A DNA stretch of 41,243 nt from Acidimicrobiales bacterium (lineage in GTDB: Bacteria > Actinomycetota > Acidimicrobiia > Acidimicrobiales > RAAP-2): assembly GCA_017883135.1 (NCBI GenBank), contig JADGOE010000023.1, positions 1 to 41,243 on the forward strand, read 5' to 3'. The notes beneath the pieces were generated by a model. That model was not told the origin of the DNA and ran no database searches. It saw only the letters and a list, made by a program, of their open reading frames with translations. A program made the translations under genes and the position numbers. Shown piece after piece: positions 23,675-33,454 of this stretch (positions are counted from its first letter, which is position 1; the number at the start of each line of letters is the position of its first letter).

Positions 23675-25753
23675 ATGAGCGGTGAGGATGCAACGGACCC
23701 ATCGGAGGTGCTCGCCCCCGGTTCCGATCGGGGATTCGGCTGGTGGCCGTCGCCATGGTCTGCATCGGATGTGGCATCGGCCAAGACGTCCCGGAGCGGA
23801 CTGCAGAGCGACGGGGACTCGGTCTACTGGTCGGAGAGCCGTCCCTACGAGGGCGGCCGGCAGGTGGTGGTGTGCTCGGAACCCGGAGTGCCCGTGGTCG
23901 ATCTCTCCCCGTCAGGGGTGAGTGTTCGCAGCCGGGTGCACGAGTACGGCGGGGCCGCCGCAACCGTGTCCGACGGGCGGCTGTTCTTCGTCGACCAACG
24001 CGACCAGCGCTGGTATCGGATCGCCCTCGGGGAGGGCGGCGATGCACTGGCGCTCACACCGGCACCGCTTCCCGGGGAACCGGCCGTCCGCTACGGCGAC
24101 GGTCGGGTGACCCGATCGGGGATGTGGTTGGTGTCGGTGGAGGAGCGTCTCATCAGCGGAGGGGCCGATCACCGGGTGGTGGCGGTGGCGGTCGACGGCT
24201 GCCAACGGGTGGTACCCCTGGTCGACGACGGCGACTTCGTGGCCGCCCCACGACTCTCCCCCGATGGACGTTGGCTGGCCTGGGTGACCTGGCGGCACCC
24301 GCACATGCCCTGGGACAGCTCCGAGCTGTGGGTCGCACGCATTGAGGGAGCGGAGGGGTCCATCGGAATCCACGACAGGGTTCGGGTGGCGGGAGGCCAC
24401 GGGGTGTCGGTGGGCCAGCCCCGGTGGTTGGGTGATGGCAGCCTGTTGTTCGTCGACGACCGCAGTGGCTGGTGGCTGCCGTATCGGGTCGCGCGTTCCC
24501 AGTGGGAGGACGGCACCGCTCGGGCTACCGAGCCGCTGGTCGAGGCGAAGGCCGAGTTCCACGCCCCCGACTGGGTGCTCGGCCAGTCGACCATGGCCGA
24601 GTTGGCCGACGGGTCGATCGTCTGCAGGATGCGCCGGGACGGCCGCGACGCGTTGGTCCGTCTGCGGCCCGGGCCGGCGGGACCCCTGGCCCCGGGCTGG
24701 CACATGGACATCATCGAGCAGCCCTGCGTGACCATCTCGGGGGTCACCGTCACGTCGGGCGGTGCCGCACCGGGTGGTCCGGTGGCGGTAGGTGGGGTGC
24801 CAGGGCCACAGCGGGTCTGCGTCGTCGGATCGACCCCGACCGAAGCCCACTCCGTGTTCGAGGTCCCGCTGGACGGCCGCTCCCGAACCGGGCGACTGTC
24901 GGCCCCGGTCGCGGTGACCGTTGCCCCCGGGGACATCTCACTGGCGCGGCCGTTCGTGGCTGCCACCGACCACGGACTCGTGCCCGGGCTGTTCTTCGCA
25001 CCGACCAACGCCGCGGCCGACGGCCCGCCCGGAGGTCGGCCGCCCCTGGTGGTGTTCTGCCACGGCGGCCCGACCGGTGCGGCCGAGAGCGGATTCGACC
25101 CGATCGTGCAGTTCTTCACCAGCCGGGGCCTGGCAGTCGCCACGGTCGACTACCGCGGCAGCAGCGGGTACGGGCGCTCGTACAGGCGCAGCCTGAACGG
25201 CCTCTGGGGTGTTGCCGACGTCGACGACTGCGCCGGCTTCGCCGTGGCGCTGGTCCGGGCGGGTTGGGTCGACGGGAGCCGAATGGCCATTCGCGGAACC
25301 AGCGCCGGCGGCCTCACCGCCCTGGGAGCGCTGATCCGTTCGCGGCGCTTCGTCGGTGCGGCTGCCTGGTACGGAGTGACCGACCTCGAGGCCTTGGCGG
25401 CCGACACCCACGACTTCGAGTCCCGCTACGTCGAGTCGTTGGTCGGACCATGGCCCGAGACGGTCGCGCTCTACCGCTCCCGCTCGCCCATCCACTGCGC
25501 CGATCAGGTGTCGGGTGCCGTCCTGCTCCTGCAAGGGGCCGAGGACCCGGTGGTGCCACCGGCCCAGTCGGAGCGCTTTGCAGAGCGCCTGGCGGCCTGC
25601 CAGGTCCCGTGCCGCCTGATCGTCTTCGACGGCGAGTCCCACGGGTTCCGTCGGTCGGCGACCATCGAGGCGTGCCTCGAGGCCGAGCTCTCGTTCTACC
25701 GATCGTTGTTCCGTGCCGTCGGGGCGAACGATGTTCCCCGGAGCGGCACGTGA
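23675..25753 (+). CDS. S9 family prolyl oligopeptidase / aminopeptidase
   Basis: This 692-residue protein has an N-terminal beta-propeller region (about 40-400, with repeats such as PRLSPDGRWLAWVTW and PRWLGDGSLLFVDD) and a C-terminal alpha/beta hydrolase domain (about 430-680). The catalytic triad is visible: S543 in GTSAGG, D624 in GAEDPVVPP and H656 in GESHGF. The oxyanion region FCHGGPTGAAE and DYRGSSGYGRSYRRSL are typical of S9 dipeptidyl/acylaminoacyl peptidases. No signal peptide is seen, so it is cytoplasmic and probably trims short peptides. The ATG follows the bidirectional promoter. Confidence 0.9.
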   Translation: MSGEDATDPSEVLAPGSDRGFGWWPSPWSASDVASAKTSRSGLQSDGDSVYWSESRPYEGGRQVVVCSEPGVPVVDLSPSGVSVRSRVHEYGGAAATVSDGRLFFVDQRDQRWYRIALGEGGDALALTPAPLPGEPAVRYGDGRVTRSGMWLVSVEERLISGGADHRVVAVAVDGCQRVVPLVDDGDFVAAPRLSPDGRWLAWVTWRHPHMPWDSSELWVARIEGAEGSIGIHDRVRVAGGHGVSVGQPRWLGDGSLLFVDDRSGWWLPYRVARSQWEDGTARATEPLVEAKAEFHAPDWVLGQSTMAELADGSIVCRMRRDGRDALVRLRPGPAGPLAPGWHMDIIEQPCVTISGVTVTSGGAAPGGPVAVGGVPGPQRVCVVGSTPTEAHSVFEVPLDGRSRTGRLSAPVAVTVAPGDISLARPFVAATDHGLVPGLFFAPTNAAADGPPGGRPPLVVFCHGGPTGAAESGFDPIVQFFTSRGLAVATVDYRGSSGYGRSYRRSLNGLWGVADVDDCAGFAVALVRAGWVDGSRMAIRGTSAGGLTALGALIRSRRFVGAAAWYGVTDLEALAADTHDFESRYVESLVGPWPETVALYRSRSPIHCADQVSGAVLLLQGAEDPVVPPAQSERFAERLAACQVPCRLIVFDGESHGFRRSATIEACLEAELSFYRSLFRAVGANDVPRSGT

Positions 25754-25792
25754 ACGTGGCCTTCGGTGGCAGCCTCGGTGATACCCTCGACC

Positions 25793-27355
25793 GTGCCGAG
25801 CGATGGCCCGTGGACGCACCGGAGCGCTGTGTCGACGCCGGTTGAGGGGCGTTGGGCGAACTACCCGGCGCCGGTACGGCGCGTCCTGTCGGCCCTGAGG
25901 AGCCTCTCGCCCGAGTGGCGGGACGTCGTGCTCTACTCGTGCTCGACGCTCTTCGCCGGGGTGACGGCCCTGGCCGTGGGCATTCCCCTCTACCGACAGT
26001 GGGGCCAGATGGCGGTGGGCCCGTACCTTGCGGCGGCGGGGGTGACGGCGATCGCCGCCTGGCGTTGCACGGCTGCCGCCCGCAAGGCCCAGGACGGCTC
26101 CCTGGCCGGCGCGGCGGAGCCGTCCGGCGGGGAACAGCCGGCCCCGTCAGGCCGGCAGTGGTGGAAGGCGGCCAGGGTGGTCGCATTCTTCATCGCGCTG
26201 TTCGGGGCCACCGTGGTGCCGCTGACCATGGAGGTCGTGTGGCGCTCCGAAGGGAATGCTGCACTGCACGTCCAGCCCGAGGTCCTGGTGGTCGAACGGG
26301 CCGGGGTGCGGGCCGCCCACGGCAAGGATCCGTACCAGGTGATCGACCGGAACGGCCGCATCCTCATCCAGCAGAGCACCGAGCCCGTCTACGAGCTGTA
26401 CTACCCGTACCTGCCCGGCATGGTGGTCTTCGGCTTCTCCAGTGGGAGCAGGGTAGAGGCGCGGCTGACCGATGCCCGTATCCAGTTTCTGGTGTTCACC
26501 GTCGTCATCGCCCTCATCGCCCTCAGCCGACTCCGGCCCCCGACCGATGCACGGTACCGGGCACTCCAGGCTCTCACCGTCCTGCCCACCGCGGCGCTCC
26601 CGCTGTCCACCGGGGGGGACGACATGCCGGTGGTCGCACTGATGCTGCTCGGGCTGGTGGCGCTCCAGCGCCGAAGACCGCTGGTGGCCGGCCTGGTGCT
26701 GGGGGCCGCCTCGTCGCTCAAATTCACGGCGTGGCCCGTGGCCATCTTGGCCTTGTGGGCGGTCTACGACCGACAGAGGCACCGGGCGATCGGCCGCTAC
26801 CTGGTGGGGGTGGTGGCCATCGTGGTACCGGTGGTGGTCCCGGTCGCCCTGCGGAACCCCTCGGCCTTCATCGACAACGTGATCCGCTTCCCCTTGGGCC
26901 TCGCCGGAGTGTCCTCCCCGGCCGGAAGCGCGCTGCCGGGTCACATCGTGGTCGCCGCCTTTCCGGGCATCCACCGCCCGTACGTGCTGGTGGTCGCAGG
27001 GGTGGGATGCGTGGCGCTGATCAGGCACTTGCTGAGGAGGCCGCCGCGGGATGCCGCCGGGGTGGCCGCCCTCACCGGCTGGGTCATGCTGATCGCAATT
27101 CTGGTGGCCCCGGCCACCCGGGTGGGTTACCTGCTGTACCCGATCAACTTCTTCCTGTGGGCATGGATGCTGAGGCAGGCCGATGACCCGCCCGTCGAAC
27201 GGGGTGCCCCCACGCCCGCCGCCGAGGTCGAGTGGCCCGGGACGACCCGCCCTGCCTCCGATCAGTTACCGTCGGGGAGCTGGAACAACTCGAGGGAGTA
27301 CGGCGTAGTGCCGGCCGAGGTCGTGGGAGACACCACCGCACCGACCTCCCAGTAG
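25793..27355 (+). CDS. Polytopic membrane protein, GT87-like mannosyltransferase fold
   Basis: This protein of about 520 residues has roughly 10-12 hydrophobic segments. The loop after the third segment (GVRAAHGKDPYQVIDRNG, then YELYYPYLPGMVVFGF) has the DPY and YPP-like elements seen in GT87/DUF2029 polyprenyl-phosphate-mannose-dependent transferases, and SSLKFTAWPVAILALW resembles their conserved K-T-W-P helix. Function is inferred at family level only. A TACCCT hexamer 5 nt before GTG 25793 favours that start; an in-frame GTG lies at 25766. The last 94 bp overlap, tail to tail, the gene at 27262-27888, and the C-terminal 50 residues look like unstructured tail. Confidence 0.75.
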   Translation: MPSDGPWTHRSAVSTPVEGRWANYPAPVRRVLSALRSLSPEWRDVVLYSCSTLFAGVTALAVGIPLYRQWGQMAVGPYLAAAGVTAIAAWRCTAAARKAQDGSLAGAAEPSGGEQPAPSGRQWWKAARVVAFFIALFGATVVPLTMEVVWRSEGNAALHVQPEVLVVERAGVRAAHGKDPYQVIDRNGRILIQQSTEPVYELYYPYLPGMVVFGFSSGSRVEARLTDARIQFLVFTVVIALIALSRLRPPTDARYRALQALTVLPTAALPLSTGGDDMPVVALMLLGLVALQRRRPLVAGLVLGAASSLKFTAWPVAILALWAVYDRQRHRAIGRYLVGVVAIVVPVVVPVALRNPSAFIDNVIRFPLGLAGVSSPAGSALPGHIVVAAFPGIHRPYVLVVAGVGCVALIRHLLRRPPRDAAGVAALTGWVMLIAILVAPATRVGYLLYPINFFLWAWMLRQADDPPVERGAPTPAAEVEWPGTTRPASDQLPSGSWNNSREYGVVPAEVVGDTTAPTSQ

Positions 27356-27888
27356 AACCCGTCGCCGCTGCCGTGCCTGGCCAGCACCTCGGTCCCCTGC
27401 CCGCCCCGTCGCGCACCAGTGCCGACATAGAGGACCTGCCAGCCCAGGCGCGGGAGCAGGGTCCGGTATACGTCGACCACCTGGTCGGCCGAGAGGCCGC
27501 TGGCGAAGGTCACCGTCCGGTCGAACTGGGCAGCGCTCTGGTCGGAGTTACTGGTCCCGGTGATCCGGCTTCCGGTCGGAACCGCAAGGTTGCCCAGGAT
27601 GTCGGCGGGTGGCTCGCCGGCACCGACGATCGAGTGCAGCGCCGTGGTGGCGGGGGTGAGCCGCACGACAGTGCCGTCGGGGATGGTGAGACTTTGGACG
27701 GACAGAGTGGGCGTGTTCCCCGAGGCGAGTGCCGAGCCGACGACGCCGACGACGATGATCAGGACGGCGATGCCCAGCACGATCAGGGCCGGTCCACGCA
27801 GCGACGTGTGCTGGTAGGTGCGGTCGGCGGGGTCGATCGGCTCCGCCTGTGGACGCGGCTGCGGGACGTCCGTTGTGGTGCTGACCAT
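27262..27888 (-). CDS. Single-pass membrane protein of unknown function
   Basis: This 208-residue protein has a short cytoplasmic N-terminus, one transmembrane helix (about 33-56, ALIVLGIAVLIIVVGVVGSALA) and an external domain of about 150 residues ending ELFQLPDGN. The domain has no cysteine or visible catalytic motif. The family was not recognised. TAGCAT lies 9 nt upstream of the ATG with GGAAGAG between, so either a near-leaderless start or a short leader is possible. Its 3' end overlaps the GT-like gene by 94 bp. It is divergent from the phosphoesterase gene, with 108 bp between. Confidence 0.7.
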   Translation of the reverse strand: MVSTTTDVPQPRPQAEPIDPADRTYQHTSLRGPALIVLGIAVLIIVVGVVGSALASGNTPTLSVQSLTIPDGTVVRLTPATTALHSIVGAGEPPADILGNLAVPTGSRITGTSNSDQSAAQFDRTVTFASGLSADQVVDVYRTLLPRLGWQVLYVGTGARRGGQGTEVLARHGSGDGFYWEVGAVVSPTTSAGTTPYSLELFQLPDGN

Positions 27889-27942
27889 GGCTCTTCCATG
27901 CTAACGGCCGCCGACGGACCGGCTGCGGTCAGGCCCTGTGGG

Positions 27943-27948
27943 TACACT
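27943..27948 (+). promoter_or_regulatory. Probable -10 of the phosphoesterase gene
   Basis: TACACT lies 48 bp before the TTG start at 27997. A strong ribosome binding site (GAGGTGAGGGAG, 27979-27990) fits a transcript with a leader. Confidence 0.4.
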
Positions 27949-27996
27949 CCGGGTGACCTGCCCGGGTGACAGCCCACGAGGTGAGGGAGTGCAACG

Positions 27997-29418
27997 TTGC
28001 CATCGCGTCATGGAGACCAGTGGTGGGAGTCATCTGCAGGTGATCACCAGGTCGTGAGCCGCCGGGCCCTGCTCGGCTCCGCGGCGCTGGGTGTGGCCGG
28101 GGCCGCACTGGCGGCCTGCGGCGGGGGATCGCCAACCGCGAGCCCGCCTTCGACCCCTTTCTCACCGGCCACCGGGCCTGCCCGCCGGGTGGGCGTTCCC
28201 CCCGACCCGAGGGCACCTGCGGGGAGCGACCAGCTCCCCCAGGTGGACCACATCGTGGTCGTGATGATGGAGAACCACTCCTTCGACAACATGTTGGGCG
28301 TCCTCGGCCGCGGGGACGGGCTGGCCCTGGGCCCCAAGGGGCAGCCCACCGCCACCAATCCGGACGGCCACGGCAATCGGATCCGCTCGTTCCACATGGC
28401 GACGCCATGCCAGCTGAACGGCAAGCCGTCCCAGGCCTGGAACGCCTCGCACGCCCAGTTCGCCGGAGGGAGCAACCAGGGGTTCGTGAGCAGTGACTCG
28501 GGCCCGGTGTCCATGGGGTACTGGACCTCCGCCGACATGCCGTTCACCAACTCGTTGGCCTCGACCTTTCCCTTGGCCGACCGCTACTTCGCCTCGGTGA
28601 TGGCCCAGACCTATCCCAACCGGCGCTACCTGCTGGCCGGTACGTCACTGGGACTGGTCGACGATACCTATCCGACGGCCCTTCCCCCGAACGGGACGGT
28701 GTTCGACTCGCTCAACAAGTACGGCATCCCGTGGAAGAACTACTACTCGTCGGTCCCGACCGCAGGCGTGTTCATCTCCTCGATGGCCCAGCCATTGATC
28801 ACGCGGGGCCTGGTCCCGATCGCCGACTTCCACACCGACTGTGCGTCGGGGAACCTGCCGGGTTTCTCCCTGGTCGATCCTGATTTCGCCAAGCAGTCGG
28901 AAGAGGACCCCCAGGACATCCAGTACGGGGATGCCTTCCTCGCCCGGGTGGTCAATGCGGTGATGTCCGGGCCCAAGTGGGGAAAGACACTGCTGGTCTG
29001 GAGCTATGACGAGCACGGCGGGTACTACGACCACGTGCCTCCGCCGGTGGCAGTGACCCCCGACGATGTTCCGCCGATGCTGGCCCCCACCGATGTGCCC
29101 GGGGCGTTCGACCGCCTCGGGTTCCGGGTGCCGGCCGGGGTGGTCGGTCCCTACGCCCGCAAGAACCACGTCTCCCACACCGTCTACGACCACACCTCCG
29201 TCCTCCGCCTGGTCGAGACCAAGTGGAACCTGCCCGCGTTGACCAGGCGGGACGCCGCGGCCAACGATCTGTTGGACATGGTCGATTTCAACGGGCCACC
29301 GGCATTCCTCCACCCGCCGGCGTTGCATGCCGCCGCCGATCCGGCGGTGCGGGCGTCCTGCCTGGTTACCGGAGCGGGAACCGTTCCGCCGAGCTCTGCG
29401 GTGGTCGCTGCCCACTGA
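27997..29418 (+). CDS. Tat-exported phosphoesterase (phospholipase C / acid phosphatase AcpA family)
   Basis: This 473-residue protein has a twin-arginine signal with a lipobox (SRRALLGSAALGVAGAALAAC, residues 21-41), so it is probably a Tat-exported lipoprotein. The phosphoesterase domain contains MMENHSFDNMLG (about 90-101, metal-binding E and N), the TYPNRRYLLAGTS block, DEHGGYYDHVPPP and HTSVLRLVE near the C-terminus, as in PF04185 phospholipases C and AcpA. It should hydrolyse phosphate esters of lipids or other substrates outside the cell. The TTG start is supported by a ribosome binding site 6 nt upstream. It is followed by a convergent small membrane protein gene. Confidence 0.9.
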   Translation: MPSRHGDQWWESSAGDHQVVSRRALLGSAALGVAGAALAACGGGSPTASPPSTPFSPATGPARRVGVPPDPRAPAGSDQLPQVDHIVVVMMENHSFDNMLGVLGRGDGLALGPKGQPTATNPDGHGNRIRSFHMATPCQLNGKPSQAWNASHAQFAGGSNQGFVSSDSGPVSMGYWTSADMPFTNSLASTFPLADRYFASVMAQTYPNRRYLLAGTSLGLVDDTYPTALPPNGTVFDSLNKYGIPWKNYYSSVPTAGVFISSMAQPLITRGLVPIADFHTDCASGNLPGFSLVDPDFAKQSEEDPQDIQYGDAFLARVVNAVMSGPKWGKTLLVWSYDEHGGYYDHVPPPVAVTPDDVPPMLAPTDVPGAFDRLGFRVPAGVVGPYARKNHVSHTVYDHTSVLRLVETKWNLPALTRRDAAANDLLDMVDFNGPPAFLHPPALHAAADPAVRASCLVTGAGTVPPSSAVVAAH

Positions 29419-29462
29419 TCCGCGCACGGCGGGCTCGGGCTGCCCTGGCGCGCTCCGGGTGC

Positions 29463-29485
29463 CCGGATCCGCCGGTCAGATCCGG
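29463..29485. terminator. Stem-loop between convergent genes
   Basis: CCGGATC (29463-29469) pairs with GATCCGG (29479-29485) around a 9-base loop. It lies between the phosphoesterase stop and the convergent gene's stop. No U-run is present. Confidence 0.35.
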
Positions 29486-29495
29486 CCGGTGCCGG

Positions 29496-29894
29496 TCAGC
29501 GGCCGGACTTCTGGGCGTCCAGAGTGCTTGCCGCCCCGAGGGAGATCACCGCAGCACCGACGGTGGAGGCCACGATCCCCCAGCGGGTGAAGCGGGGGAG
29601 TGTGCGGAACGCAGCGATGGTCACGGCGGCATCCACCACATCGGCCAAGCCCCCCAGGGCCACCCAGGGACGGGCCTCCCTTCCGGAGACGGTGAGCGCT
29701 CTCAGGGCCCCGGCCCCGAGCGCCACATCCCTGCCGCCGACCGCACGGGCCAGTAGCCGGATCGATGGGTCGTCGGCGGCACTGCCGACCCACGGTCGGG
29801 CGGTCAGCCTCGGGGCAGCCAGGGCGGCGACGCCGACGGCGACCCTTCCCCAGGCCACCAAGCGGGCGAGAGTGCGCGCCGTGGAGGGATCCAT
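29496..29894 (-). CDS. Small membrane protein (DUF4267-like), unknown function
   Basis: This 132-residue protein has three to four hydrophobic segments. RLVAWGRVAVGVAALAAPRL and RLLARAVGGRDVALGAGAL resemble small actinobacterial DUF4267-type membrane proteins, but the match is from memory and weak. No catalytic residues are apparent. The start at 29894 is supported by TAGGTT 7 nt upstream; the frame remains open further upstream without similarity. Confidence 0.65.
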   Translation of the reverse strand: MDPSTARTLARLVAWGRVAVGVAALAAPRLTARPWVGSAADDPSIRLLARAVGGRDVALGAGALRALTVSGREARPWVALGGLADVVDAAVTIAAFRTLPRFTRWGIVASTVGAAVISLGAASTLDAQKSGR

Positions 29895-29901
29895 ACCTCC
29901 C

Positions 29902-29907
29902 AACCTA
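29902..29907 (-). promoter_or_regulatory. -10 hexamer of a leaderless promoter (small membrane protein)
   Basis: On the minus strand TAGGTT is followed by 7 nt and ATG at 29894. The same hexamer precedes the DUF151 gene. Confidence 0.55.
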
Positions 29908-30113
29908 GGGCTGCAGGCGGCGGTGGCGGGCACGGTTTCACAATTGCCACACACCGAATCGATGGCACCACCCAGAGTGAAAGGGATCCATGAGATATTT
30001 ACATTTGGGAGGCGATCCCTCACAATACGTGCAGCATCGACGGTCGACGGAGAACCGTCATGAGGAGGGGCAACGATCCGGTAGAGGCGGCAGGATCCTG
30101 TGGTGCGGGGGGA
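29908..30113. other. Gene-free, locally AT-richer spacer
   Basis: About 200 bp upstream of the small membrane protein gene and downstream of thiD. Positions about 29935-30030 are clearly richer in A and T than the rest of the window. No ORF with recognisable content, RNA gene or extended repeat was seen. Confidence 0.5.
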
Positions 30114-30140
30114 GTGGCCGGGTCTTCGGGACCCGGCCAC
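30114..30140 (-). terminator. Strong hairpin ending the thi operon
   Basis: An 11-bp perfect stem (30114-30124 with 30130-30140) with a TTCGG loop begins 2 bp beyond the thiD stop. No U-run follows, but the stem is very stable. Confidence 0.65.
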
Positions 30141-30142
30141 TG

Positions 30143-32092
<1,950 letters not shown>

Positions 32093-32096
32093 GAGC

Positions 32097-33299
32097 TCAC
32101 CGATCCACCGAGGGCCCGAATCGCTCGGGCCCGAACCGGGCGAACAGGCCCGCCCGACCCGAGGCGGTCGCACCATCCGGGTTCGATGCCTCTGATCCGG
32201 ACGGGCTCCCCTGGTCGAGGAGAATCCGGAGCACCTCGTCAGCGGTGACCGGAGCCAGCAGAATGCCGTTTCGGTAGTGCCCGGTGGCCAAGATGAGTCC
32301 GGGGATGCCCGTCGCTCCCACGATCGGTGCGTTGTCGGGCGAACCGGGCCGCAACCCCGGGGTGGTCTCGACCAGCTCGTACTCGTCGACCGCCGGCACC
32401 AGTCTTCTGGCATCGTCGAGCAGGTCCGCGACGGAGCCGACCTGGACGGCCAGGTCGAAGCCCTTCTCCTCGACCTTCGCTCCCACCACGACGGTGCCGT
32501 CCCGGCGAGGTACCAGGTAGCAGCTCCGCCCGTGGACCAGACCCCGCACCGTCCGTCGCAACCTGGGACCGCCGTCGTTGGCCCGCAACCGGAGGGTGAG
32601 GCCTTTGACCGGCCGGACGGGCGGGCGCATCGAATCGGGGACGCCCCCGACCTGGCCCGATTGGCAGCCGGCGGCCACGACGACGGCACCGGCGGCACGG
32701 GCGCTGCCGCCCCGGAGCTCGACTCCGCTGACCCGGCGCCCGTCCATGCGCACGTTGGAAGCCTCATCGTCGACGAACGACACCCCATTGTCGAGGCAGG
32801 CCGCCAGCAGCGCTTCGACGGTGCTCCGGTTGTCCACCTGGTGGTCCTCTGCGAGTTCGGCCCCCCCTCGGATGCCGGGGGCCAACAGTGGCTCCGACTC
32901 CCGGCACTCGATAGCCGACAGCCGTCGGGCAGCGAGGCCCAGCTCCAGCTGGAACCGGAGCACGTTGTCAGTGGAGGCGCGGTCCGATGGATCGACGGCG
33001 ACCAGTAGGGTCCCCTGCGCCTCGTAGTGCACCGGCCGGCCTGATGCCTCTTCGAGCTGCCGGGCGAATGCGGGCCACGCGCGAGCTGCGTGGAGGCTGA
33101 GGGCGGTGAGGGGAGCCTCGCCGAAGTGGGCCTCTGCCGCCGGTGCGAGCATGCCTGCCGCTGCCCAGGTGGAACCGCGGCCGGGGCTGGGGTCGACCAC
33201 CGCGACCGCCATGCCGGCCGTGGCCGCCTTGAAGGCGATGGCGAGCCCGATGATCCCGCCCCCCACCACGATCACGTCGCCGGGCGGATCGATGGCCAT
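32097..33299 (-). CDS. thiO: Glycine oxidase, FAD-dependent
   Basis: This 400-residue flavoenzyme oxidises glycine to dehydroglycine for the thiazole ring, the oxygen-dependent alternative to ThiH. The FAD-binding motif is VIVVGGGIIGLAIAFKAATAG; GSTWAAAGMLAPAAEAHFGE follows, RPVKGLTLRLR is in the middle, and the C-terminal GLRPGSPDNAPIVGATGIPG and TGHYRNGILLAPVTA are DadA/ThiO signatures. Its presence implies aerobic thiamine synthesis. The C-terminal 40 residues are extra, Ser/Gly-rich and poorly conserved. First gene of the operon, with a leaderless promoter. Confidence 0.93.
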   Translation of the reverse strand: MAIDPPGDVIVVGGGIIGLAIAFKAATAGMAVAVVDPSPGRGSTWAAAGMLAPAAEAHFGEAPLTALSLHAARAWPAFARQLEEASGRPVHYEAQGTLLVAVDPSDRASTDNVLRFQLELGLAARRLSAIECRESEPLLAPGIRGGAELAEDHQVDNRSTVEALLAACLDNGVSFVDDEASNVRMDGRRVSGVELRGGSARAAGAVVVAAGCQSGQVGGVPDSMRPPVRPVKGLTLRLRANDGGPRLRRTVRGLVHGRSCYLVPRRDGTVVVGAKVEEKGFDLAVQVGSVADLLDDARRLVPAVDEYELVETTPGLRPGSPDNAPIVGATGIPGLILATGHYRNGILLAPVTADEVLRILLDQGSPSGSEASNPDGATASGRAGLFARFGPERFGPSVDR

Positions 33300-33305
33300 C
33301 CGCCC

Positions 33306-33311
33306 ATGCTA
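33306..33311 (-). promoter_or_regulatory. -10 hexamer of a leaderless promoter (thi operon)
   Basis: On the minus strand TAGCAT is followed by 6 nt and ATG at 33299. A leaderless start leaves no room for a TPP riboswitch, and no THI-box (CTGAGA) was found upstream. Confidence 0.55.
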
Positions 33312-33380
33312 CGCCTGCCGCACCCGCTCGGGGGCCGGCCGGACCGGGCCGACTCACGACGAAATGGGCCGTGAGGCGTG

Positions 33381-33386
33381 TACAAT
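33381..33386 (+). promoter_or_regulatory. -10 hexamer of the gltBD promoter
   Basis: TACAAT lies 68 bp before the gltB ATG, giving a leader of about 60 nt. GGAG at 33444-33447 is a weak ribosome binding site. Confidence 0.5.
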
Positions 33387-33454
33387 CTTCGGACCGCGCA
33401 TGGGCCAGCGTCGTCCCGGGCAGGTAGATCCACTTCCCTCGTTGGAGCGACCCG

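Noticed and set aside
27997-29418. Phosphoesterase as a virulence phospholipase
   Set aside because: Family membership shows only a secreted phosphate-ester hydrolase. Nothing in the sequence indicates host interaction.
33300-33454. TPP riboswitch between thiO and gltB
   Set aside because: No CTGAGA or other THI-box core was found on the minus strand, and thiO appears leaderless.
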